Origin: Bacteroidales bacterium
GTDB lineage: Bacteria; Bacteroidota; Bacteroidia; Bacteroidales; Marinilabiliaceae
Length of the DNA stretch: 32,222 nucleotides
Assembly: GCA_017539645.1 (NCBI GenBank)
Contig: JAFYCM010000063.1
Span: 1-32,222, forward strand
Reading direction: 5' to 3'
Position numbers and translations under genes: made by a program. The notes beneath the pieces were generated by a model. The model did not search any database and was not told the origin of the DNA. It saw nothing but the letters and a program-made list of their open reading frames with translations. The first letter of the stretch is position 1; every line of letters begins with the position of its first letter. Below, piece after piece: positions 25,275 to 32,222 of the stretch.

Positions 25275-26627
25275 ATGAAGCGAAACAAAGAAGGGCTACT
25301 ACGTCGCCGATTGCGCAAACTGACATGGCCAATATTCGTTGAGACGTCGTTGATGATTCTGCTCGGCATAGGCGACACATTCATGCTCGGTGGCTACTCC
25401 GACTACGCTGTGGGCGCAGTGGGTGCAGTGAACCAGATACTCAACACTGTTTTCTTGCTCTTTGGTGTGGTTACAACGGGTACATCGGTTCTCGTTTCGC
25501 GCTACATGGGCGAACGCAACGACCTCTCGGTTCGCGCCATAATAGTGGTATCCATAGCCTTCAACTTGCTCTTTGGGGCTGCCGTGAGCCTTATCCTCTG
25601 GCTCAATGCCGAATCCATAATTACGAGCATGGAAATTCGCCCCGAACTCTTCGACGATGCCGTAATATATATGAAGATTATCGGCGCATTTGCATTCCTA
25701 CAATCGCTTGCGCTGACCATTTCGGCAATATTGCGCAGCTTGCAACGCCCTAAATTCCCGATGTTCTCCATAGCCGTAGTCAACGTGGTGAACATCATTG
25801 GCGACTACGTATTTATTTACGGACATTGGGGCGCACCCGAGATGGGCGTAGCAGGTGCTGCTACTACGACTATCATTGCACGTTCGATATATCTTGGCAT
25901 ACTTATTTTCTCGCTCTTCGGCATAGTTATGAAGCGCCAATTTCACCACTCCGACGTGCTGCCGTTCAAATGGAAGAAGCTTAGCGAGGTGCTCAAAATA
26001 GGTCTCCCTTCGGCTGGCGAACAACTCTCCTATGCCACTGCGCAGATTGTTATCTTGTTCTTTATCAATCAGATAAGCAACGAAGCTCTCATTGCGCGTA
26101 CCTACGTAGCTAATATAGTGATGATTACTTATCTCTATACGTTTGCTGTGTCGCAAAGCTGCAGTATATCAGTTAGTTACTTAATAGGGGAACGCAGATT
26201 GAAGGCCGCCAACGTCATAACACTTATATGTACGAAAGAGACCATCATAGTATCTATTATAGTTGGTGCACTCATTGCCGCCTTTGCCCGCCCGATAATT
26301 TCGCTATTTACTGATAATCAGGAGATACTTATGCTCACTGCCATCGTTGTGTGGATCGACGTGGTGCTCGAAGTGGGCCGTGCGCTGAATATGGTTGTCA
26401 TACAAGCCCTTCGCGCAGCAGGCGATTATATTTTCCCTGTTGCTTTTGGCGCATTATCAGTATGGGGTATCTCGGTGGGCGTATCGTACGTATTGGGAAT
26501 AACCTTCGGTCTTGGTCTCTGCGGCATCTGGCTCGGCATGGCTCTCGACGAGAATTTCCGCGGAATATGTATGCTTCATCGCTGGAACAAACAAGGATGG
26601 GCTAAGAAATTCAGAATTGAAAAATAA
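25275..26627 (+). CDS. MATE family efflux transporter
   Basis: This 450-residue protein is predicted to have about 12 membrane helices and belongs to the multidrug and toxin extrusion family, which exports cationic drugs or metabolites using a Na+ or H+ gradient. Family marks are the N-terminal LTWPIFVETSLMILLGIGDTFMLGGYSDYAVGAVG region, the VSRYMGERND turn, and GLPSAGEQLSYATAQIVILFF at the start of the second half. The substrate is not predictable. The gene starts 15 bases beyond the yidC terminator, so its transcription is separate or depends on read-through. Its stop codon lies in an AATTGAAAA-type repetitive tract. Confidence 0.92.
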   Translation: MKRNKEGLLRRRLRKLTWPIFVETSLMILLGIGDTFMLGGYSDYAVGAVGAVNQILNTVFLLFGVVTTGTSVLVSRYMGERNDLSVRAIIVVSIAFNLLFGAAVSLILWLNAESIITSMEIRPELFDDAVIYMKIIGAFAFLQSLALTISAILRSLQRPKFPMFSIAVVNVVNIIGDYVFIYGHWGAPEMGVAGAATTTIIARSIYLGILIFSLFGIVMKRQFHHSDVLPFKWKKLSEVLKIGLPSAGEQLSYATAQIVILFFINQISNEALIARTYVANIVMITYLYTFAVSQSCSISVSYLIGERRLKAANVITLICTKETIIVSIIVGALIAAFARPIISLFTDNQEILMLTAIVVWIDVVLEVGRALNMVVIQALRAAGDYIFPVAFGALSVWGISVGVSYVLGITFGLGLCGIWLGMALDENFRGICMLHRWNKQGWAKKFRIEK

Positions 26628-26661
26628 AAATTGAAAATTCACAATTAACAATTCAAAATTG
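26621..26661. repeat. AATTGAAAATT-type intergenic repeat
   Basis: The segment consists of alternating AATTGAAAA, AATTCACAATT and AACAATTCAAAATTG units, forming weak direct and inverted repeats. It overlaps the last codons of the MATE gene and ends 15 bases before the next gene. Confidence 0.4.
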
Positions 26662-26675
26662 ACTAAGCATATATA

Positions 26676-27869
26676 ATGACTATAAAGACTTCTAACGCAA
26701 CCCTTTCTATCCTTGTGGCTCTTGGTCTTTCGCATTTGCTAAACGATCTGCTACAATCGGTGCTTACGGCCTCGTACCCAATAATTAAATCGGATCTCGA
26801 CATATCGTTTGCCCAAATCGGACTTGTAACGCTTGTATATCAGTTGGCAGCATCGGTTTTTCAACCTATAGTAGGACTATTTTTCGACAAGCACCCCATA
26901 TCGTGGTGTCCGATGTTGGCTATGAGTCTCACTTCTGTTGGCATAACAATGCTCGCTTGGTCGAATAGTTTAACTGTTCTATTTATAGCCGTATTTATAA
27001 TAGGTTTAGGTTCGTCTATTATCCACCCAGAGGCGTCACGAATAGCCTCGCTGGCTTCTGGTGGGAAACGTGGTTTGGCTCAATCTATTTTCCAAGTTGG
27101 CGGCAACATCGGCGGTTCGGTTGGTCCGTTACTCGTGGCGCTCATCGTAGCTCCATTTGGCCGACAAAACATACTTTGGTTTCTTGTTTTTGCACTTATA
27201 GCATTTGTAGTGGCAATGCCCATACAGCGATGGTTTTCACATTATCTGAATACTATGAAAGTGGAGCATCGACCTATGAAGGTGCAAACATCTATGCCAC
27301 TTAGCCGCCGCACTACCATATTGACTATTGGCATTTTGCTCGTGCTGATATTCTCGAAATACATCTACATGGCCAGTATTTCAAGTTATTACACGTTCTA
27401 CTTAATAGAAAAATTTGGAATAAGCATACGCAATTCGCAAGTGTGTCTCTTCATCTTCTTAGCCGCCACAGCCATTGGCACGCTCATCGGTGGCCCCGTA
27501 GGCGACCGCATTGGGCGTAAATATGTAATATGGATTTCGATTCTTGGCACAGCTCCTTTCAGCCTTGCCATGCCCTATGCTGACCTCTACACCACAATTG
27601 CTCTCAGTTTTGGTGCTGGACTAATGCTTTCGTCGGCTTTCCCTGCCATTCTGCTCTATGCACAAGAGCTCCTGCCATACAATCTTGGTCTTGTTTCGGG
27701 ACTCTTTTTCGGCCTTGCCTTTGGTATAGCGGGCATTGCCAGCGCCGCTATAGGTAATATGGCTGATACGTTTGGACTTGAGACCGTGTACAACGTATGC
27801 GCATACATGCCTTTATTGGGTATAGTAGCTGGTCTGCTGCCAAATTTGAAAAGCCCTAAAAAACAATAG
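26676..27869 (+). CDS. MFS transporter, fosmidomycin-resistance (Fsr)-like
   Basis: This is a 397-residue, 12-helix major facilitator protein. Its N-terminal helix SHLLNDLLQSVLTASYPIIKSDLDISFAQIGLVTLVYQLAASVFQPIVGLFFDK, and the helix containing GLGSSIIHPEASRIASLASGGKRGLAQSIFQVGGNIGG, resemble the Fsr (fosmidomycin resistance) subfamily. GDRIGRKYVIW is the repeated MFS loop motif in the second half. The real substrate is unknown; drug resistance is only the family name. It follows the MATE gene after 48 bases and may share its transcript. Confidence 0.88.
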   Translation: MTIKTSNATLSILVALGLSHLLNDLLQSVLTASYPIIKSDLDISFAQIGLVTLVYQLAASVFQPIVGLFFDKHPISWCPMLAMSLTSVGITMLAWSNSLTVLFIAVFIIGLGSSIIHPEASRIASLASGGKRGLAQSIFQVGGNIGGSVGPLLVALIVAPFGRQNILWFLVFALIAFVVAMPIQRWFSHYLNTMKVEHRPMKVQTSMPLSRRTTILTIGILLVLIFSKYIYMASISSYYTFYLIEKFGISIRNSQVCLFIFLAATAIGTLIGGPVGDRIGRKYVIWISILGTAPFSLAMPYADLYTTIALSFGAGLMLSSAFPAILLYAQELLPYNLGLVSGLFFGLAFGIAGIASAAIGNMADTFGLETVYNVCAYMPLLGIVAGLLPNLKSPKKQ

Positions 27870-27950
27870 AAATTTATTGATGTCTGCTAAAAGTTAGAAA
27901 TCGATAATTTCACTGTTTAGGCAATAAAACGTTTTAGATGGGGGGAGTTC

Positions 27951-28001
27951 AGGCGGATTTGCAATTCGCAATTCATCAGTCGGGAATTACAAATTTTCAC
28001 G
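27951..28001. repeat. Double palindromic intergenic repeat, copy 2
   Basis: The segment aligns along its full length with 127-178: the same AGGCGGATTTG start, a CGC arm, the TTCAT-A-TCGGG linker, and an AATT-CAAAT second half. Its palindromes are more degraded than in copy 1. Confidence 0.55.
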
Positions 28002-28002
28002 A

Positions 28003-28063
28003 GATTTGGTTGTCTGTAGAGACGTCACAATGTGGCGTCTCTACAATGTGTCTAAAACAAATC
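28003..28063. repeat. GTAGAGACG palindromic element, nested hairpin
   Basis: The centre, TGTAGAGACG (28015-28024) with CGTCTCTACA (28036-28045), extends inward through T-G and CAC/GTG pairs to a 14-pair stem with an AAT loop. It is flanked by GATTTG (28003-28008) and CAAATC (28058-28063). The core belongs to the same family as the palindrome at 16653-16676. Confidence 0.65.
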
Positions 28064-28095
28064 GCGTTCAAGTGTCGGGGATTGTAAATCCCCCA
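28063..28095. repeat. Half copy of the double palindromic repeat
   Basis: GCGTTCA followed by TCGGGGATTGTAAATCCCCC matches the second half of the element at 127-178, including the perfect GGGGATT/AATCCCC arms. It lies directly beside the GTAGAGACG element. Confidence 0.5.
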
Positions 28096-28264
28096 TGAAC
28101 CCATGCACTTTGCATATATGTATGCACGTAGTTGCATCCCAAAATGATTGAAAATCCGCAGTATAGTTGCCGATTTTTGATGTATTAGTGCCTATAAATC
28201 AACTATATATAAAAGATTTCTTCGAAAAACTTTGGAAGGTAGAGATAGTTTAGTGGCAATTGTA

Positions 28265-28324
28265 AAATCCCCAAAGTTGGCTGACTTTCGGGATTTATTT
28301 CCTCAAAGTTCGGGTATTTTGAGG
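28265..28324. other. Two tandem hairpins upstream of trxB
   Basis: The first hairpin pairs AAATCCC (28265-28271) with GGGATTT (28290-28296) and AAAGT (28273-28277) with ACTTT (28284-28288), with one C-C mismatch and a 6-base loop. The second pairs CCTCAAA (28301-28307) with TTTGAGG (28318-28324). Neither has a T run, so they are not simple terminators. Confidence 0.45.
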
Positions 28325-28472
28325 ATTAGCGTGGCGAATTGGCTATAAGGTAGGAGAGGGCAGTGCGACTGACTAAAGAGATCCTTTGGCCGTTTTTTGT
28401 GGCAACATACTGCTTAATTACACACAAAATATATCTTTACGGCCATAAATAATAACTTATAATTTTATAATT

Positions 28473-29366
28473 ATGATAATAATAGGCTCAGGACCAGCAG
28501 GATACACGGCCGCAATATATGCAGCGCGTGCAGGCAAGAAACCAATTATTTACGAAGGAATGCAGCCCGGTGGTCAGCTTACTACCACTGTAACTATAGA
28601 GAATTTTCCAGGATTTCCGGAAGGTATAGATACATACACTCTTATGGATAATATGCGTAAACAAGCCGAATCGTTTGGCGCTGAAATCCGTACCGGACAA
28701 GTGACGTCTATCGATGTTAGCAAACGACCTTTTCGCCTTACTATCGACGATACAGATGTAGTAACCGACGATGTTGTGGTGATAGCTACTGGAGCATCGG
28801 CTCGATACTTGGGCATCGAAAGCGAGAAACGTTTTATTGGGCGTGGTGTGTCGGCTTGTGCAACATGCGATGGCTTTTTCTATCGAGGCAAAATTGTTGC
28901 TGTGGTTGGTGGTGGCGACACTGCTTGTGCCGAGGTACTCTACCTATCTACGCTTGCACAGAAAGTATATATGATAGTTCGTCGTGACGTGCTTCGCGCT
29001 ACTAAGATTTTGCAAGAACGTGTCTATAATAACGAGAAAATTACCGTTATACACAATGCTCAAGTGTCTGAACTTCAGGGTGCTGATGCGCTTGAACATG
29101 CCGACTTGGTTTTCACTGATGGACATCATGAAACTATAGATATAGACGGCATATTTATGGCAATTGGTCATACGCCAAACACTGCGTTCCTCAATGGAGC
29201 CCTCGAAACCGACGAAAAAGGTTACATAGTTACGCGTCCAGGTTCGCAACAAACCTCAGTCGATGGCGTCTATGCATGTGGTGATGTGTGCGATCCGCAT
29301 TTCCGTCAGGCTATCACAGCTGCTGCAGCTGGATGTCGTGCTGCAATGGAAATTATTGGAAGTTAA
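28473..29366 (+). CDS. trxB: Thioredoxin reductase
   Basis: This is an NADPH- and FAD-dependent flavoenzyme that reduces thioredoxin in the cytoplasm. The FAD site MIIIGSGPAG begins at the first residue, so the 297-residue protein lacks the usual 5-15 residue N-terminal extension. A stop codon in frame at 28446-28448 and no other ATG after it make ATG 28473 the only plausible start. The redox pair is in SACATCDG (Cys129, Cys132). The NADPH site is VVGGGDTACAE (144-154), and YACGDVCD near the C-terminus binds FAD. The protein is therefore complete. It could support the Bcp peroxiredoxin at 2054 through thioredoxin. It stands alone, ending at the bidirectional terminator near 29530. Confidence 0.95.
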   Translation: MIIIGSGPAGYTAAIYAARAGKKPIIYEGMQPGGQLTTTVTIENFPGFPEGIDTYTLMDNMRKQAESFGAEIRTGQVTSIDVSKRPFRLTIDDTDVVTDDVVVIATGASARYLGIESEKRFIGRGVSACATCDGFFYRGKIVAVVGGGDTACAEVLYLSTLAQKVYMIVRRDVLRATKILQERVYNNEKITVIHNAQVSELQGADALEHADLVFTDGHHETIDIDGIFMAIGHTPNTAFLNGALETDEKGYIVTRPGSQQTSVDGVYACGDVCDPHFRQAITAAAAGCRAAMEIIGS

Positions 29367-29403
29367 GTGTTCCGAACTCTTGATTTCTAATTACTAGATT
29401 TAG

Positions 29404-29455
29404 AACGCAGATTACACAGATAAAATGGATTCGCGCGGATAAAATAAATCTGTGC
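29404..29455 (+). repeat. Dispersed ACGCAGATTA-type repeat, copy 3
   Basis: The segment begins AACGCAGATTACACAGAT and continues with GGATTCGCGCGGAT and AAATCTGTGC. It matches the minus strand of 177-227 in start, spacing and end. Confidence 0.55.
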
Positions 29456-29511
29456 ATATCTATTGAATCTATGTTTATCTCTGTTTCCCATGTTATTTGT
29501 GCGAGATGTTC

Positions 29512-29556
29512 GCAAAAAAAGAGAGCTGCTCCAATCTGGAACAGCTCTTTTTTTAT
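29512..29556. terminator. Bidirectional terminator between trxB and the surface-protein gene
   Basis: The stem AGAGCTG (29522-29528) with CAGCTCT (29542-29548), plus an inner CCA/TGG, is flanked by a run of A on the left and a run of T on the right. It therefore has a T tail on either strand and serves both convergent genes. Confidence 0.8.
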
Positions 29557-29557
29557 A

Positions 29558-29624
29558 GCGTAAAGAGGAGAGCGTATAGTGCATATACATTAAGCTTTAC
29601 GCACTACTCTCTACTCTCCTTTAC
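29558..29624. repeat. Imperfect inverted repeat at the surface-protein gene end
   Basis: GTAAAGAGGAGAG (29560-29572) pairs with CTCTCCTTTAC (29614-29624), allowing a small bulge, and TAGTGC (29577-29582) pairs with GCACTA (29601-29606). The right arm overlaps the stop codon of the minus-strand gene. Confidence 0.45.
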
Positions 29625-32222
29625 TTCACAATGGCTTTTCTTCCATTGTTGATGTAAAGTCCTGGCGTTGTTGGTTTGCCTTGTAGTCGACGACCGCTGA
29701 GGTCGAACCAAACATCGCTTTCGGACGCATCAGTGTTCACCTTATCTACGTTGGTAACAGTGCCTGACATGTCTTCGTTGAATTTGTCGTATGCAGTCTG
29801 CAAATTGGTCTTCGCTGTTTGCAATTCTGAAAGTGTCGCTTCGCTATTTTCTGCAATGCCTTTGGCAGTGTTTATGGCATCGAGCAATTGTTCTGCAATG
29901 CTTGCATACTTAGGCAGAGTCGCTACGGATTCGTAATCTTCTTGAGCCGATTCAATAAGCGTATTGAGGTCATAAGCGGCAGCTGTTAAGTCGGCAGCAG
30001 CTTTCAGACTTGTGTAAGTATTTTCAGCAGTCGTCAACGTAGCAATATTGGTTACGAGTGCTTTGTCATCGGTGCTCAAGGCGTCGTATGCCGTACGAGC
30101 AGCATCGATCTTCGCCTTGCACTCTGCGGTGAGTTCTACCGTACCGATGGCCTCAATCAGATTCATTACAGTCTCATAAGCCGGAGCAGCGGGTTCGATG
30201 GTGCACATGATAGTGATTCCGTGATCCGAACCCGAAATATCGCCACTGAACGATACGCTGGAAGCATTGCCCGTCCAAGTCTGGCGTTCAAAATTGCCCG
30301 ACCAACCTGTTCCTAATGATACAATATCTCCTGCATTTACTTCAATCTTGGTGAAGTTGCCAAGCGTGGTGCTAAAGGAACCAGGAGCTACTAAGAGGCC
30401 GCTATACATATTGTCAATCCAATCAGCCGAAACGGTTACGCCGTCTTTAGTGAAAGACTTGCCGTCCTCGGGGAAGTCGTTTTGGGTGATGGTCACCACG
30501 GTGGCTGCCGGTTCGTCGCTGCCGATAGCCACGATTTTGTCGGCATAATCAGTCCAAGCACCCTTGTAGGTATCTACAGAACCTGTCGGTACATAGATAT
30601 GCTCTAAATTCGGGCAAGACCCAAAAACCATCGCACCTATAGAAGGAGGAGTCGTTGCCGAGCAGGTCACAGTGGTCAATTCGGCATTTCCATAGAATGC
30701 TCCGTTTACAATGCTTGTGATACCGGTACCTATCGTCACCGTCTCCAAATGTTCAACACTTACGAAAGCACTTTCTCCAATGGTTGTGACGCTATTAGGA
30801 ATCGTCACAGTTGTCAGATTTACGCAATCACGGAAAGCATCTTTTCCAATGGTCTTTATGCCTTCGGGTAACGAAACAGAAGTAATGTCCTCGCGGTTGG
30901 CATACCACGGAGCGGGATTATCATTAGGTATGTCGTAATCATTCATCACACCGGTGCCTTCACCGTCATAAGAGATGACCAGTTCACCGTTGTTCAGTTC
31001 CCATGTCAGACCGCCACCGCATGAGTTGGCGGGAGCAGCGGGCGCAAGCGTGAAGACTATACTATTGAGGTGGTCAAAATTAGTAATTCCGGTTCCGCCC
31101 AAGGTTACAGCGTTTGCAGGCGTACCGTTCCATACCACTTTCTTGTCCTCAGGTTTCGTCCAATCACCATAAGGGGTAAAGAACGTTTCTCCGTTATCTA
31201 TGATTTCAATTTTGGAGAACTTCTTGCCTTCGGGAGCAGTAAACGTAAACGAATCACCTTCGTTTCCATAAATTGTGAATCTGGGTTTAAGATCGTTTTC
31301 TCCCGCATCGAAACACATAAATTTACTTGATGACTCGGTAGTTCCATCAAATGAAATAGTCACCCCTTCAAAGGTTGCCTTAGTCTTAGTTTTCCAACCA
31401 TCTGCTGCGCCGACTATCTCATTCTGATTAGCCTCCGTGAAGACATTGGTGTTGTCCCACGTTACAGTTGTTGCCGGTTCGTCGCCGCCGGCAGCCGGAG
31501 CATCCGGAGCGGAATCACCCACCTCAAACTCTATCAGCGATATGCCACAGATATTTCCTACGAAACCAACGGTGTTGGCAGAACCCGACCACTTTTTGTA
31601 GTTGCTGTCGTACGACCAGTTAGGATCCGAGAATGTGCCGTATTCATTCAAAATAACAATGCGCTTAAATACTTTTCCTTCAGGAGCCACGAACTGTACT
31701 CCGTCTTCATCGGAACTCTCAAAGTGTAAGCCAAAACCGGAATCCGTATTATAAACGCCGTTGTTGACCTTGACCGTAACATCTTTGCAAACCTTCTGGT
31801 TACCGGAAGACATATCTGGGAATTCTTTGAGATCACTTTTCCGCCAGAGCACCCATTCAGAATTGCTTGCCTCTGTCGGAGCTTGGAAAGAAACCGCTGC
31901 TTGTCCGAAAATCTGACTTGCGTTCTCTGCGGTAATCACGAAGGTGGATTCTTCGCAGAGGGTATAATCTTCACCTTCTACAAGCCTATCCCCATATCTG
32001 TCCCAGAACAAGTCTTCGTGGCCATGTGCCACCATATCATCATAGTCTTTTTGATCATATGGGTCCGTAAATGAATAGCCAGCAGGGATATGACCTGTAG
32101 CACCGGTCGGGATAGTGACCGCAAAATTATTTTCAAGGCCGCTAAACCACTTTTTCTCAAACACCGTTGTAGCCGGCATATTGAAGATCATATTCACCGG
32201 ACTTCCATAATTATCTATAATC
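29621..32222 (-). CDS. BspA-like LRR surface protein, 5' end missing
   Basis: This is a large secreted or surface protein whose reading frame stays open to the right edge of the window, so the N-terminus and signal peptide are missing. Residue numbers here count from the GTG at 32197, which is probably internal. Two similar beta modules (about 160-226 and 310-385) share F-APEGK-F-KI-I and W-G motifs; a third, more diverged copy lies at about 606-667. A BspA-type leucine-rich region (about 436-540) has the LRR_5 pattern, as in IKTIGKDAFRDCVNLTTVTIPNSV. Two three-helix, FIVAR-like segments follow (about 675-735 and 738-808). The end, WFDLSGRRLQGKPTTPGLYINNGRKAIVK split over 830-858, resembles the short C-terminal tail common on secreted Bacteroidales proteins. 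A binding or adhesion role is inferred. Confidence 0.82.
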   Translation of the reverse strand, partial: IIDNYGSPVNMIFNMPATTVFEKKWFSGLENNFAVTIPTGATGHIPAGYSFTDPYDQKDYDDMVAHGHEDLFWDRYGDRLVEGEDYTLCEESTFVITAENASQIFGQAAVSFQAPTEASNSEWVLWRKSDLKEFPDMSSGNQKVCKDVTVKVNNGVYNTDSGFGLHFESSDEDGVQFVAPEGKVFKRIVILNEYGTFSDPNWSYDSNYKKWSGSANTVGFVGNICGISLIEFEVGDSAPDAPAAGGDEPATTVTWDNTNVFTEANQNEIVGAADGWKTKTKATFEGVTISFDGTTESSSKFMCFDAGENDLKPRFTIYGNEGDSFTFTAPEGKKFSKIEIIDNGETFFTPYGDWTKPEDKKVVWNGTPANAVTLGGTGITNFDHLNSIVFTLAPAAPANSCGGGLTWELNNGELVISYDGEGTGVMNDYDIPNDNPAPWYANREDITSVSLPEGIKTIGKDAFRDCVNLTTVTIPNSVTTIGESAFVSVEHLETVTIGTGITSIVNGAFYGNAELTTVTCSATTPPSIGAMVFGSCPNLEHIYVPTGSVDTYKGAWTDYADKIVAIGSDEPAATVVTITQNDFPEDGKSFTKDGVTVSADWIDNMYSGLLVAPGSFSTTLGNFTKIEVNAGDIVSLGTGWSGNFERQTWTGNASSVSFSGDISGSDHGITIMCTIEPAAPAYETVMNLIEAIGTVELTAECKAKIDAARTAYDALSTDDKALVTNIATLTTAENTYTSLKAAADLTAAAYDLNTLIESAQEDYESVATLPKYASIAEQLLDAINTAKGIAENSEATLSELQTAKTNLQTAYDKFNEDMSGTVTNVDKVNTDASESDVWFDLSGRRLQGKPTTPGLYINNGRKAIVK

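Larger units (their letters stand above)
27870..28472. other. 600-base gene-free region with repeats and hairpins
   Basis: No coding frame is supported here. It contains a second copy of the GGCGGATTTG element (27951-28001), a GTAGAGACG palindrome element (28003-28063), a half copy of the first element (28063-28095), and two tandem hairpins (28265-28324) of unknown role. The trxB promoter is probably in the last 60 bases; TATCTTTA at 28432-28439 is one mismatch from TAnnTTTG. Confidence 0.6.

Noticed and set aside
27951-28095. CRISPR array
   Set aside because: The repeats are palindromic, of two different types, unevenly spaced and without cas genes.

Overview
The window looks like chromosomal DNA of a member of the Bacteroidota, most likely order Bacteroidales. 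The evidence is the Bacteroidota-type promoter element TAnnTTTG upstream of several genes, the absence of obvious Shine-Dalgarno sequences, and typical proteins: a lipoprotein with a FISUMP-like C-terminus, a TPR plus SpoIIE phosphatase sensor, a BspA-like leucine-rich-repeat surface protein, and a YidC with a lysine-rich tail. Base composition is moderate. No rRNA, tRNA, CRISPR array or transposase gene was seen.

Layout. 1-461 is non-coding and holds short palindromic repeats, a promoter-like box and a strong terminator-like hairpin. 462-2506 carries a lipoprotein and the peroxiredoxin Bcp. 2558-6814 is a divergent signalling pair: a periplasmic-sensor PP2C phosphatase on minus and a complete chemoreceptor on plus. 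6870-8708 is a minus-strand three-gene cluster (hypothetical protein, DUF1294 fusion, methyltransferase), followed by a beta-carbonic anhydrase. 9633-14452 is a plus-strand run: CDF metal exporter, MFS/acyltransferase fusion, secreted YD-like repeat protein, DUF493 protein and a small HTH-like protein. 14453-14760 contains a long, well-paired RNA hairpin with its own terminator, placed just before a single-chain MmeI-like restriction-modification enzyme (14761-17613) and an oligosaccharide flippase.

19222-25197 is the housekeeping core, pheT-pyrG-yidC, apparently one transcript starting at a clear promoter and ending at a perfect 13-bp terminator. It is followed by a MATE exporter, an Fsr-like MFS exporter, a repeat-rich 600-base gap and thioredoxin reductase. 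A bidirectional terminator separates trxB from a surface protein on minus whose N-terminus lies beyond the right edge.

The most notable items are the 6S-like structured RNA at 14556-14701, a mobile palindrome that sits in frame inside the restriction enzyme and also occurs at 28015-28045, the mosaic composition of that enzyme's recognition region, the chemoreceptor/phosphatase pair, the DUF1294 protein fused to a protease-propeptide-like domain, and the MFS-PlsC fusion lacking its usual acyl-ACP synthetase domain. These are readings of the sequence only; no database search was possible.
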